From Pseudophaeomoniella oleicola (taxonomy: Eukaryota > Ascomycota > Eurotiomycetes > Phaeomoniellales > Phaeomoniellaceae): a stretch of DNA of 64,000 nucleotides. Positions 11,501-22,671 of the stretch are shown here, one piece after another; position 1 is the first letter of the stretch; each line of letters begins with the position of its first letter. The translations under genes were made by a program, and so were the position numbers. Below the pieces are notes generated by a model that saw only the letters and a list, made by a program, of their open reading frames with translations, was not told the origin of the DNA and made no database searches. The DNA lies in the NCBI GenBank assembly GCA_003868215.1, contig QWDQ01000020.1:1-64000 (forward strand), given 5' to 3'.

Positions 11501-12558
11501 GAATCAAAGCCAGATCTTCTTCTCAGTATTAGACATAACTAAAAGCGGTTATTCATCACGAGAAGCGAGACAAGTTGGTAATAGAGAGTACGCTCTTGCA
11601 GACGCAGGGTACCACGCTGATTACTCACGAGCCACGCGCGGAGGTGAGCGTTCAAGGTCCTACGTGCGAGATCATCTAGTGCGTTCAAAGACCTACGCGA
11701 GAGGGTATAGCGATGATCCTGTCTACGTTACTACCAATATGTATACAGGAAATGCTTCAGAACCTTCCCAATCGCAGCTGCAGCCAACAGACCCCGGCGG
11801 CTATCGCGAACTCCTTCTGCAAGACTGTATTGAGTTTTTGGACAAGAGAGACTTGGATTTCAGTGAAATGAGGGATAAAGCGACAGAATTAGAAGCATGG
11901 GTAAGTCATTATCAGCCCACATGCCTCCATGCCTTAGCACTGCATCTCTCCCGGCTCTCCCTCCTTTCAAGACTCTTCCGTTCTACTTCTCCCATCACCA
12001 TACGCCACCGTGATTCCTGTCTCATCCAACCAGCTAACATACATATCCACTGACTACATCTAGAACATTCAGCAAATTGACACAAACCGTGACCGCCAAG
12101 AGTCTGCCCTCTACGCCTTCACCATTGTCACAGTGATCTTCCTCCCCCTCAGCACCGTTGCGAGCATCCTTGGCATGAACACCGCCGACATCCGCAGCAT
12201 GCAACTCAGCCAGTGGGTCTTCTGGGCCGTCGCTTTACCGGTCACATTTGTGATCATCGTCTTGAGTCTGATATGGACGGACGAGCTGGGAAACTTTTGG
12301 AGGGGATTTTCCCGCCTTTGGAAAGGGGAAAGAGGGGAAAATGAGCGTCCAGCCGTCATGGGCAGCTATGGGGATGGGAGATCAGGAAGAGGATTAAGGG
12401 GTTTGTTGGCAGTGCCGGCAAAAGATGGAAGGAATGGGACTGAGTGGGTGCGGGCGCGGGCGCCTTATCATCATGATCAGGATGAGGAGGACGAATATCC
12501 GCCGGCTATAAATATTCCACGTTCATCATCGTCCAGAAGGAGGCCTACTCATCGCTAG
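8506..12558 (+). CDS. Long CorA-like (MIT family) divalent cation transporter
   Basis: Nine exons (8506-9221, 9276-9315, 9368-9788, 9836-10002, 10086-10231, 10278-10827, 10878-11354, 11406-11900, 12064-12558) encode about 1168 residues. The C-terminus has the CorA hallmark: two adjacent transmembrane helices (about 1019-1040 and 1055-1075) joined by a short loop with the signature Gly-Met-Asn (1041-1043). The residues before them form the long acidic/helical funnel typical of CorA. The N-terminal 240 residues are rich in Arg/Ser and acidic clusters and likely disordered. CorA proteins move Mg2+, and related ZntB moves Zn2+; substrate here is unknown. This oversized form, with a conserved soluble middle region (FHIAQIWLLI, REFWPRRYRI), is a fungal subfamily. 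The acceptor at 10278 could alternatively be 10272, which changes two residues. Confidence 0.85.
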
Positions 12559-13465
12559 AATGATAGATCCACCTGGAGCGGAAGCGCTTCCTCCTCTTGA
12601 GAGCGCAAATTGATATATTACCTCTTTCTCTCGGTCCTGATTCTTAGTCACTCAAGGAGTCTATTTTTGGCCGTTATCAAGAGGTTATAATTTTGAGAAC
12701 CTGCAGCATTCTTAACACTCGCTCTGTTTATGTAATTTGTTGCTCGTGTGAAGTTCACCGGTGGCATTCAGAAAAAAGGTCAACGGTCCTATTTGTTTGT
12801 TCAAAACGAGCAAAGCGTCATTGATGAGCAAAGAGTACAATTCGAGTGAGACTGCTGAGACGGAGCTCTTTCGATACAACTTGAGTATGTGGGCGGGCGG
12901 ACTGAGCTACATTTCGCTATAAGGTATAAGGCGGTCACTGATGCTGACCAAAGATGGAAAGTTGGGATCGACAGTGAGATCGCTAAAGAAGCATCATTCC
13001 ATCCCATCCACATTGACTGCTGTGTCCGTTCTAGGATTAAGTCGAGCATTGATAAGACAAGGCTAAGGAATGCTTGGTTAAGCTTGTCAAAAGCTTGGTA
13101 AACTTGGCTTGCAATCAAGCTTCGGTAGTGGACGGGTATGACGTGGTGTCTGCTCATTTCTCCATACGTTCGTTCCCAGTTTCCGAGATCCTGGAGTCAG
13201 CATCACCCACGCATCACCCACAATGCTTATCTACTATATAATATACAGTTCACGGTATCTGCCAAGCTCCTTCGTTCTGCTGCCTGAGGTTTGATCAGGA
13301 AGAAAAACATCATATTGAAAAGAAAACTGCTGCCATCATTATATTCGCCAACACTAATCCCTCTCACTCCGCTTCGGACTTGAGCAGCGAGCAATTCCTC
13401 GGCTTCTTATCACTTCCACTTCCACTTCCACTTCAAATTCAAATTCAAATTCGACCCCAGACGAC
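12559..13465. other. Intergenic region before the phospholipase D-type gene
   Basis: About 0.9 kb between two plus-strand genes. It holds the CorA-like 3' end, a promoter for the next gene and a short tandem repeat near its end. A 118-codon minus-strand frame here has no family character and is not called. Confidence 0.5.
13411..13452. repeat. Double hexanucleotide microsatellite in 5' leader
   Basis: Four CACTTC units (13411-13434) pass directly into three AAATTC units (13435-13452), ending 13 bases before the start codon of the phospholipase D-type gene. Pyrimidine-rich leader tracts are common upstream of fungal start codons; the sharp switch between two hexamers suggests replication slippage. 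Confidence 0.85.
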
Positions 13466-15711
13466 ATGATACCGCCCAATGTCTATGCACTTTGTCGCAG
13501 TGGGAAAAGTGTCAGCGGGGAGTTGGCCAAGGATCCAACTTTAGCACCATCCAAAGCAGCCCATTCATTGTTTGGTGGTCATACTGTAGAGGAAATCAAG
13601 CGTGAACATCTGAAAGATGCACATCATGGTTCTAATGACATCGAACAAGCCTTTGAATGTGGCAACTGGGGGGAGAGCCGACCATCGGACCTTTTCCTAC
13701 AGGTGCGAGCCGTCTTCTTTTCAGCGTATCCGACTCGATCACTGATTTCAGCAGATTTATCATGATGTGCTGTGTACATTGGAGAAAAATCCCCTTGCTG
13801 GCATGACATCTCCTTCTCTCATGGGAAGCTCTGGAGTGCTACCATTGTCGATACTTGCACCACTGCCGGAGATCTGCAAACACATGTCGAACTGCATCGT
13901 ACGAGCAGAGAAGGAAGTCTTTCTCGCTACTAATTTCTGGATACACTCAAATGCATCCACGTTCATTACCAACGCTCTGCGAGAGCTATCGAAGAGGGCT
14001 GGAGATAGAGGCGATAAGATCGTCGTCAAAATTCTATATGATCGTGGAAATGTCAAACAGGTCTCTCGTCTCCCTTGCCTATCTTTGTTTATAATTACTG
14101 ATAATTCTAGCTCATCCATCATCACCAGCCGGTGTCCGTCAAGGAGTACACGGGAGAAAAGATCAATCTTCCAGCTCCCGAAGAAGTCCCCAATCTCTCC
14201 CTGCAGGTTGTCAATTATCATAAGCCACCGCTCGGGACGTTTCACTGCAAATTCATGATTGTGGATCGAAAGGTTGCCATCCTTCAAAGCAACAATATTC
14301 AGGTTGGTATTCGGGTTCCTATCAAGGATATAGGCTGAGCAGAATAGGACAACGATAACATGGAGATGATGTCGCATTTCGAAGGGCCGATCGTGGATTC
14401 GTTCTACGATATGGCACAAGTGTCATGGAACAACACCTTCGACCCACCCCTGCCGTGTGTTAATTCTCCTGCTGCCGCGTTAAAGTCGTACAGCTTTCAC
14501 ACTGATGAACATAAAAACCTCTTCGACGAAGCAGGAAATTTCAAAGGTCCTAGGTAAGCAACGTCAGGTCTGAATGTATGAGAATCCAGCTCACAGAATC
14601 ATTCTATCACAGAGAAACCAACCCTATGCCCGAAGGTGCAGACAACTTGAAAGATGTTGCTGTTCAGGGAGCAAGGACGAATTGGCCAGAACATACGACC
14701 AAAGATCCACATTATGATGCTGAGATCTCAAGTGAAGTATTGAGAGTACAGGCAACATTGAGACCGCGTGGTAATGAAACCTGGCTTCAAGCTACAACGC
14801 GATACATGAGTAAGTCAATGTTCACGGCGCCCACACAGCTCTAATGATGTCCGGCAGATACCACTATACAGCCAAACACCACAGGTAACGGGCCAGACCT
14901 TGGTCCTGAAGAAGCGATGACGCCTTACATGCCTCATCCTCCTCATCCACCATTTCCAATAGCCATGGCCTGTCGTGAACCTTGGGGAGCTCCGAACCAT
15001 GGATCGGTGTATACGCCCCAGAATGAATCTTTCATAGGTGCGCTCCGATACGCAAAACGGGACATCTTCATTCAGACTCCGAATCTCAATGGTGAGCCAT
15101 TGCTTCCAGAGATTCTGGCAGCTGCACGTCGAGGCATCGAGATAACCTACTACGTCTGTCTCGGGTACAACGACGCGGGGGAATTACTCCCGTTCCAGAA
15201 TGGCACCAATGAGATGGTCGCACACAGGCTCTACACGCAACTTGAGAAGGAGTATCACAAGAACCTCAACATTCACAACTACATCGCAAAGGACCAAAAG
15301 TATCCCATCCACAACAAATTCAAGAAACGCAGTTGTCACACGAAATTGCTCATTGCGGATGGGCATATCGGGATCCAAGGTAATTAGCTCACCCCTACTT
15401 CGAGTCCAGGGACTAATGTCTATGAAGGAAACGGTAATCAGGATACCCAATCGTGGTTTCACAGCCAGGAGATCAACATCATGCTCGATAGTCCCGAAGT
15501 TTGCAAGGTATGGAGGGATGGCATTGAACGCAATCAAAACACCAAGAGATTTGGGGCTGTCACGAAAGAAGGCCCAGATGCAGGATGCTGGATTAATCCC
15601 GATACGGGAAAACAGGCAGAGGGTGCCATCGGCATAGATGCAGGAAAATTCTCTTGGGCCAAAGGCATTATCGGAGCTGTGCAGAGAGTACGAGGTGCGG
15701 GCGGGTTCTGA
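13466..15711 (+). CDS. Phospholipase D-superfamily protein with two HKD motifs
   Basis: Seven exons (13466-13702, 13752-14060, 14111-14302, 14348-14553, 14613-14809, 14858-15379, 15428-15711) give about 648 residues. Both catalytic HxKx4D motifs are present: HCKFMIVD (His227, Lys229, Asp234) and HTKLLIAD (His541, Lys543, Asp548), each followed by the usual short strand with Gly/Ser and Asn. Two HKD motifs form one active site that attacks phosphodiester bonds through a phosphohistidine. Superfamily members hydrolyse phospholipids, make cardiolipin or phosphatidylserine, or cut nucleic acid. The lack of PX/PH domains separates it from the Spo14-type enzyme. No signal peptide is evident. Substrate cannot be told. 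The second exon could begin at 13755 instead (tandem acceptor). Confidence 0.87.
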
Positions 15712-16124
15712 ACGATTACATATGAAAATGGGTGTTGGCGATTGAACTATTTTTATTCCTGATCATTACTGCCAGCAAGTTTGCCTACAAATGCCATTAC
15801 GAATAATACCGCAGCAGGAAGATGATGTGTTCCAATATATCGTTGAATTTAAGCCATGATCAGGATCATTGAAATTATGTCTCGAATGGATCGAGTCGAT
15901 GATCTGAAAACGGTGATCAATCGGGAGTTGCCGAGTCCGAAACACTTGGTGTCATGGGGACCTCGTAAGTAGCCTCATCTCATCTCCGTGACAGGTGCAC
16001 GTCTCAAGTCGCAACAAACAACTTTTCTTCTCTTCTGACCAACACCGATCTCTCAACTCTTGGTGTCTGATCTAGACATGATATAGCATCTCAGTGGGTT
16101 CCAGTCATCACCGTCAATCCGAAA
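15712..16124. other. Intergenic region upstream of SLC35F6-like gene
   Basis: About 410 bp between two plus-strand genes, which must include the terminator of one and promoter of the next. A pyrimidine-rich leader (around 16020-16060) precedes the start codon. No specific motif is recognised. Confidence 0.4.
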
Positions 16125-17521
16125 ATGGGTTCAAAAGCTGTCATCCCAGTGCTTGTCGCTGGCATGCTGGTGACCGGAGTCTGCAATACTTTGCTTACGA
16201 AGTACCAGGTAGGTGGATAGTACACCTCACATATTGACATTTGGTGCTCACACTCTTTAGGACATGCAATGCGTACGGGATTGCGATGGATCGAAGAAGC
16301 CGAGGAACTTTGAACAACCGGTAATCCAAACGTAAATGATACCATCGGTCATCACAGAATCCAACGCTGACTTAGCTTAGTGTCCAAATGTTTATCGGAG
16401 AGTCTGCCAGCTGGCTGGTCGTTCTCTGCTTTTATATTCATAAACGGTTCATCGCTAAACAAGATGCGCCATTGCTCTATCAACCGGTCGCCAACGGAGA
16501 CGAAGATGACGACGATGTCCACCAGCTTCTATCATCCTCGGGCACGCTCAACCCAGCCGCGAAACCTTTGTATCCGAATGCAGATGACCGTCTACAATTG
16601 AAAGGCTGGCGGTTGACACTCCTTGCGATACCTTCTTGTTGCGACATAACCGGGACCACCCTCATGAACGTTGGACTTCTCTTCGTCGCAGCGTCAATAT
16701 ACCAGATGACACGAGGAGCATTGATACTGTTTGTGGGCGTTTTTAGTGTGCTCTTCTTGCATAGAAAGATACATATCCACCAATGGTTGGCCCTGTTCAT
16801 TGTCGTCGTGGGGGTTGGCCTCGTTGGTCTCGCAGGTGCCTTGTTCAAAGGAGACCATAATGTCCCTCCATCAGACGGCCTGGAGGGTGTTGGAGAGCTC
16901 GCAAAATTGGCAAGAGATGTGGCAGATGCGGCAGTGGAGCCTGCTGTTGTCAACACAGTCGTCGGCGTGCTTCTCATAGCATTTGCGCAGATCTTCACAG
17001 CTACACAATTCTGCGTGGAGGAATGGATCCTCGAACATTATGCCCTCGAGCCACTAAAGGTTGTTGGATGGGAAGGATTATTTGGATTCGTTATTACAGT
17101 CGTCGCGCAGATCATTCTGCACTTCACTGTAGGCCAGACAAAGAAGGGCCAACATGGATATTTCGATGCCGCCGAGGGTTACAAACAGGTCTTCGGCCAT
17201 CGAGCCATTGTAGTGAGCTCGATACTCATCATGATCTCCATTGGGGGGTTCAATTTCTTCGGCCTCTCGGTTACTCGATCTATCTCGGCCACATCACGCT
17301 CTATCATCGACACCTGTCGAACCCTATTCATCTGGTTGGTGAGTCTCGGTCTGGGTTGGGAGAGCTTCAAATGGCTACAGGTTGTTGGATTTGCAATGCT
17401 TGTTTACGGCACGTTTTTGTTCAATGATCTCATCCACCCGCCTCTCAAAGCTTGTCTGCCTCGATCGACCGAGGCTCAACATGAAGAACTGCTACCAGAG
17501 GAGCCGATCGAACATCTGTGA
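16125..17521 (+). CDS. SLC35F6-like drug/metabolite transporter superfamily protein
   Basis: Exons 16125-16208, 16261-16331 and 16381-17521 encode 431 residues with about nine to ten hydrophobic helices. The N-terminal helix (VIPVLVAGMLVTGVCNTLL), the QTVQMFIGES segment and the pair of DMT repeats (ITGTTLMNVGLLF and ASIYQMTRGALILFVGVFS) match the SLC35F6/ANT2-binding protein branch of the EamA-type transporters. In animals this protein is lysosomal or mitochondrial; the fungal substrate is unknown. A hydrophilic acidic loop (NGDEDDDD) lies between helices two and three. It borders the hxn genes but is not a known member of that system, and it is not an MFS protein like HxnP or HxnZ. Splicing into exon 3 restores the conserved QPVIQTVQMF lead, which supports the model. 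Confidence 0.86.
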
Positions 17522-17844
17522 CAATCTGGGATCCATTGTTTCATCGATAGTCTAAAGGCATTATAGGCATTTCTTCTGGCGTTGATAGCATTGATGGGGC
17601 TTCTATATCTAGTTTGTTGGGATTTTCGTTGGATCTCTTCTTCGGTCATTCACTAGCGGCTTCAAATCTCCTCGTCTATATTATAGAACCAAGTGTAGAA
17701 ATACCGAAGCATCTATAATAGGGATTCGAATGCGGAACGACACAAACCGTTAGAACCCTTTCCCTAAATCTCTGCTGATGGTTGAGATGATACTCTGAAA
17801 CCGGGTTCTCTTCAATCATCGAATCAGGCTCCCCAATTTCAGAT
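17522..17844. other. Convergent 3' intergenic region
   Basis: About 320 bp between the stop codons of the converging SLC35F6-like and hxnX genes. It marks the left boundary of the hxn block. Nothing but AT-richer 3' sequence is seen. Confidence 0.4.
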
Positions 17845-19385
17845 TCATAGCCTTGCCTGAGTATGTGCAACGTCTCCGCCGCGCCAGTGGGCATCAACCT
17901 ATACGGTAACACATTAGTCGGCGTCGAACTTGATATGCACGTCTGCTTACATCTGCGAGGTGGTCATAACCCATCAGTCTCGGAGCCAAATCTGGATCTC
18001 TCCAGGCCAAGGCTTCACCTGGAGGAGTTGGAACCATCCTCATTTTCGCGTCTCGTTCTTCTTGTTCCGGTCCGTCATGGAGATGGTATAGCCATTGCTG
18101 TGTGTTACCCCGTTCTACGATCATCTTCGTGCGCGGCGCGCGACATTGCTCGTACACAGCTAGAGCTTTGCGCTTCGAGGCTGGCGACTTATCGGTGATG
18201 CGTGATAGGCATTCTCCCAAGACGGCACCGTCTTCGAGGGACATTCCTGCTCTGTTCCAACGAGTCAGCTAGTAACCAGTGGTCGTCTAGGGACGTACCC
18301 TGATGCAAGGTAAGGTAGCGTGGCATGGACGGCGTCTCCGAGCATTGTCACTGCACCAGACGGGTGGCTCCATTGATCCATACCCAGGCGGATGCACAGT
18401 TTCCATTTCTGTACTGATTCGCATAGCTTGAGTAGCTTCGGTATTCGCGGATCCCAACCATCTTGGAAAAGGGCGCACATTTCATTCACATCGGCCGTGA
18501 TGTTAGTCACTCCGTCTGGCATGTCGTCCGGTACCAACAAAACCATGTTGAAGAGTTCTCCGCCACGGAGAACATAATTCACGGCATGTTTGTCGGGTCC
18601 CATCCAGTAGTTGACTTGTGGGTCTGTGACGAATGTGGCCAGCTCAGGATCTTTCAGCATGTCTTTGGTCGACAGCAGCAACCGATAAGCCAAATCCCCG
18701 GTAGGTGTCGGAGGTTCAGGACGTCCAACCAGTAGCTCACGCATGGTACTGAAGATTCCGTCAGCACCAATTATCAGATCTGCCGTCTTCTCCGTGCCAT
18801 CCTTGAGCACGAGCGTTGCCGATTCCCCGCTGTCGTCAACTCGTAAGTCTACCACGCGGGAGTTGACATAGATCTTGCCTCCCAATTCCACGGTCCTGTT
18901 GTAGAGGCACATGTGTAGATTAGCACGATGGAAGTCCCAGAAGGCCGTTCCGGGGTACTGCTTCGCAGACTCGTGAAAGTCCATAGATGATATGACATTG
19001 CCTTTCCAGCCAAGCATGTTCACTTGTTTGGGCCGGGTCGCGTACTGCTCCAAGGCTTCCTTCATGCCCCAATGGCAGAGGACACGACAGCTGTTTGGAA
19101 GGATTTGAATACCAGCACCCACCTATGATCTTGTCAGTCTACCTTCGAGAAAGTCCTCGTAGCCATACCTCGCCGATGTTGGTGGCGCTCTCAAGTATTT
19201 CAACATCATGTCCAGCCAACAGACAGGCGATTGCAGCACCAAGTCCTCCCAGGCCAGCACCGACAACAATGATCTATAGGCAGAATGAGTCCCAATTGAT
19301 GTACAATTTGTGGTCTAGCTGCTACCTTCAACTTGGACGTTTCTCCGCGAATGATTCTCTCCTTGATAGGGATAGAGGACGCCAT
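17845..19385 (-). CDS. hxnX: HxnX-like FAD monooxygenase (6-hydroxynicotinate hydroxylation)
   Basis: Five exons on the minus strand (19326-19385, 19169-19273, 18299-19122, 17951-18251, 17845-17898) encode 447 residues. The three group A flavoprotein hydroxylase signatures are present: FAD-binding GAGLGG (25-30), the DG motif GADGIFS (Asp176-Gly177) and the GD motif MLGDAVHATLP (Gly317-Asp318), then SGAGMSLEDGAVLGE. This is the salicylate hydroxylase-like family. In A. nidulans HxnX belongs to it and is reported to turn 6-hydroxynicotinate into 2,5-dihydroxypyridine by oxidative decarboxylation. The family match is firm. The specific role is inferred from the seven other hxn-type genes beside it. 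Urate hydroxylase HpxO and salicylate hydroxylase are close relatives, so sequence family alone would not decide. Confidence 0.87.
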
Positions 19386-19893
19386 TGCTCAGTCCTCGTG
19401 CCGGACATTCATTCAGGTCCTTCCAGATCCCTCACACAGCAACTTTACCATCATTTCGATATCCCAGATGACCTTGCACAGTCTGTATAACTTCCCAAAG
19501 TGGTATACAATGTGCTGTACAGAGCAATACCTAGTTACTTGCCGTATCTAAGTCCGTCCTGGACTAATGCATGACGGTACGGACGCCCAGAGCTCCTAGG
19601 CAGATATGGTCTTCAGGTCGACAGGCATGGAGTGTACTACGTGGTAATCCGTGGAATACCCGATCTCCAAGGATGGGAAGGATAAGCCACTGTTGATGAA
19701 TGCCAAGGGTGGGGGTTGCACATGGAGTATCGACCGTAATCTATTCTTACAGTACAGTATTCGGCTCACCTGCTCAGAGCTTGATCCAAGTGTACCTTAC
19801 GATACACGAAATGTATTACAGAATCAGAGAGCGACATTTGTATCAGTCCGATTGATGCTTCATGATGATATAACGGTTGAACCACATTTTCTT
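19386..19893. promoter_or_regulatory. hxnX promoter region / hxnM 3' flank
   Basis: About 510 bp lie between the start of hxnX and the stop of hxnM, both on the minus strand. The two genes are thus separately promoted rather than read as one message. No firm regulatory motif was found. Confidence 0.4.
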
Positions 19894-20931
19894 TTACTCC
19901 TTGGTCTTGTTCAGCATGGATCCAGGAGCAGCAGGCATCAGTGCACCTTCAGGTACTTTGTTGCGCTTCTTGAAATCGTCTGCAATCTCGCCCATTGTGA
20001 CCCACTCCACGCCTTCGTGTTTGTTGATATGTTCGATGATGCGTTCGTGCATCAACTGTACAGCGCCATTGCCACTGGCGTCAGGATGGATAGTCATTGG
20101 GAATATAAAGTCGTCATACTCGCGGTAGAAGTAGTCGAATTGATCCTGTGCAGTGGAGGTTAGCTGTGTTGTTGACCGTGGCGGTACTCTTCACTTACCA
20201 TCCAGAGCCGTTCAACATCATGCGGACTGACCCAACCATGACTGTTCGCAGCCTTCTTCATGAACATCATGGGAGGTAGATCGTCAATCCACCAACTGCC
20301 CGGGATCTCAACAATCCCTGTCATCTGTCCTTTGACGAGTGGTTTCATCCACTCCTCGGCCTTCTTCGAGTAGTCAATCTTCGTCCAGGTGTCGCCGACA
20401 CGTAGCCAGTACGGTTGGCAGTCGTGGTGACTCATTGAGTGGTCGTATTCAATGCCGTATGAAAGTAGTAAATCCGTGCTCTCCTTGCTCACTTCCCACC
20501 AGGGAGCTACCGTGCCTCGAGGTGGTTTTCCGCAGAAGTCGGTCAGCATTCGGTAACATTTATCGAGAACGTCACGCTGTTGCTCCAATGTCATATCGAC
20601 AGGGTTCTCGTGAGAATATCCATGCAGCCCGATTTCGTGGCCCGCATCTCGAACCGCGGCGCATTGTTCAGGGAAGGTCTCAAGAGAGTGTCCGGGGATG
20701 AACCAAGACGCCTTGATGTTGTACTTCTTGAAGAGCTTTAGCAGACGCTCTACGCCGAGGGTACCTGCCCAAAGACCTGCCCGCCATTACTAACATTTCT
20801 GTTACATTCAAGCAGCGACGCATACCTCGAGATATATCACTGGTGCTGTCCTCACCACCATAGGAGCCTAGCCAGCCAGCAACGGCATCGATGTCAACGC
20901 CGTAGCAGACTTGAACCCTTTTCTTACTCAT
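19894..20931 (-). CDS. hxnM: HxnM-like cyclic imide hydrolase (polysaccharide deacetylase-like fold)
   Basis: Three exons (20826-20931, 20199-20776, 19894-20145) encode 311 residues. The NodB/polysaccharide-deacetylase homology fold shows YGVDIDA near residue 13 (metal-binding Asp pair) and HGYSH (His87 and His91), the HxxxH metal site. The protein is of the PuuE/PgdA-like subgroup without signal peptide, which fits a cytosolic amidohydrolase rather than a secreted chitin deacetylase. HxnM of A. nidulans is of this family and is reported to open the imide ring late in nicotinate breakdown. It is divergent to hxnW and tandem with hxnX. Family assignment is strong; the substrate is inferred from context. 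Confidence 0.86.
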
Positions 20932-21680
20932 ATTCCACGCAGGAGACAGTATTCTCTAGTTCGAATCACCCTGCGAAAGACAATGGGGCGTTAGCACACA
21001 ATATTGCCTGTGGGCATACGGAGGTACAGCTTGCGACCACGAAGAGTTACGGCAGAAACAGAAGAGCTATCTTGATGTTTATTTCCTTGATGTCATTAGT
21101 GTGACATTGTACTATCAGTATTCCGGAGCAGCAAATCTACTAATGCCTATCTTCGTGTCAGCGAATGGATCGCCCAGGTCCGAAAGGACGACTAATCACC
21201 TCGTACACAGCATGGAGGGGTAATACGGAGGGGTCTTTCTCCTCCCACCTTTCACCTCGATATCTTATCGTTATCAGACTTCCTTGTCTGTTCATCAATT
21301 GAGGGAGGGGAGGGTCCCTGGACGACGATCAACCCCCATCAACCTCCATCCACCCCTGAACTCACCAGCAGACTAATTCATTACACCGGCTGTTACAATG
21401 TGCTTGGTATCTTACAGTAGGCACCAGAGAGCACGGTCAGCCCGTTCAAGGGATGACAAGAGGTAATTACCACCGGACTTTTGGAAAGGTTCACCTCTCT
21501 CCACCGATGATGTCCGTCGAGCTCACTAATTACGCCATTGGGAACTTACAAGCACTGGGGAGACCTATGCTGTTACTTTTACTTCAATATGCTGCTGCAG
21601 AGCTCAATGAAGTTCCTTGGTCCAAGCAAACCGTCCCCGAATTTGATCGCGTCCAAGGTGTGCAGAAATAGATCATCGCG
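20932..21680. promoter_or_regulatory. Divergent promoter hxnM / hxnW with paired GATA elements
   Basis: This 750 bp region separates the two divergent genes. At 21265-21276 two HGATAR sites abut on the minus strand (TTATCG then TTATCA on the plus strand, i.e. CGATAA and TGATAA). Adjacent pairs are the preferred arrangement for AreA-type GATA activators that derepress nitrogen catabolic genes. Sites are seen; binding is inferred. Confidence 0.5.
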
Positions 21681-22512
21681 ATGGCAAGTCGAGTAAGTCC
21701 CAATTGACACCATTGCGGCCATCTCCGAACATACTGACACTCTTGCCTGGGATAATTAGTTCTCACTGAAAGGTCGAACAGCACTCGTGACTGGAGGTGC
21801 ACGAGGATGTGGTCTGGCCTTCGCAGAGGGATTGGCCGAGAGCGGTGCAAATGTCGCTATATTCGATGTCAACGAGCCCAGCCCGGAATTTCATGAAATC
21901 GCGTCCAAATATGACGTGAAGACCATATATTACAAGGTCGACGTTAGCTCCCAGAAGTCACTCAAATCGGGATTTGAAAAGTTTCAGAAGGATTGGGACA
22001 ATGCCCTGGACATCTGTGTGCCCTGTGCCGGGATCAATCGCCACTACGACTTCTTGGACTATCCCTTCGAAGAAGCGCGGAAGCTGCTCGAAGTGAACGT
22101 CCTCGGCGCCTTCTTCACCGCCCAACTAGCCGCCAAGCAGATGATCGCCAACGGCACGACGAAGGGCAGCATCGTCATGGTGGCCAGCATCGCCAGCTAC
22201 GGCGCCGTCGCGACCCAACAGTCGTCCGCATACTGCAGCACGAAAGGCGCCGTGCGCGCCATGGTCCCCGCGATCGCCAAAGAACTGGCAAGACACGGCA
22301 TCCGGATCAACTCGGTCAGTCCCGGGTATGTCGAGACCGAGATGACGGCTGCGTTCGGGCATTTGAAAGAGGCGTGGAAGGCGGAGACGATGAACGGGAG
22401 GTTGGCGCAGCCGGACGATATTATGGGGGCGTGTGTGTTTTTGGCGGGGGATGCGAGCTCTTATATTACCGGGCAGGATATTCTGGTGGATGGCGGTAAG
22501 GTTAAATGGTAG
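21681..22512 (+). CDS. hxnW: HxnW-like short-chain dehydrogenase/reductase
   Basis: A 12-base first exon (21681-21692: Met-Ala-Ser-Arg) is joined to 21760-22512, giving 254 residues. Classical SDR motifs are present: TGGARGCG (15-22) for NAD(P), CAGI (93-96, in place of NNAG), Ser147/Ser150 and YCSTK (Tyr162, Lys166), then SPGYVETEM and the C-terminal GQDILVDGG. In A. nidulans HxnW is an SDR of the nicotinate pathway acting as a ketoreductase on a partly reduced ring. The tiny first exon is needed to supply an ATG directly before the FSLKGRTALVTGG start of the fold. GC content of the second half is clearly higher than in neighbours. Other SDR roles cannot be excluded by sequence alone. Confidence 0.88.
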
Positions 22513-22671
22513 TCACCCACTAGATCAGTGCAATAGAATAAATACCGTGCATGTATATCCAATCATCTTGCATAGTTGACGTGCTTGCTACTTACGTTGT
22601 CAAGAATCTATGACGAATGGCTATTTCTCGTTAGAACCCCCGAGGTATTCTATCACATTACTACCTACCAT

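Noticed and set aside
12801-13157. 118-codon minus-strand frame
   Set aside because: No family features, low-grade composition, and short direct repeats of AAGCTTG-type strings explain part of it.
17715-17735. tRNA B-box-like string (ATTCGAATCCC on the minus strand)
   Set aside because: No A box or acceptor stem at the right distance, so no tRNA can be folded.
19894-20931. Chitin or peptidoglycan deacetylase
   Set aside because: No signal peptide or carbohydrate-binding domain, and the form is the PuuE/imidase-like branch of the NodB fold.
20955-20970. tRNA B-box-like GTTCGAATC
   Set aside because: Flanking sequence gives no cloverleaf and no A box.
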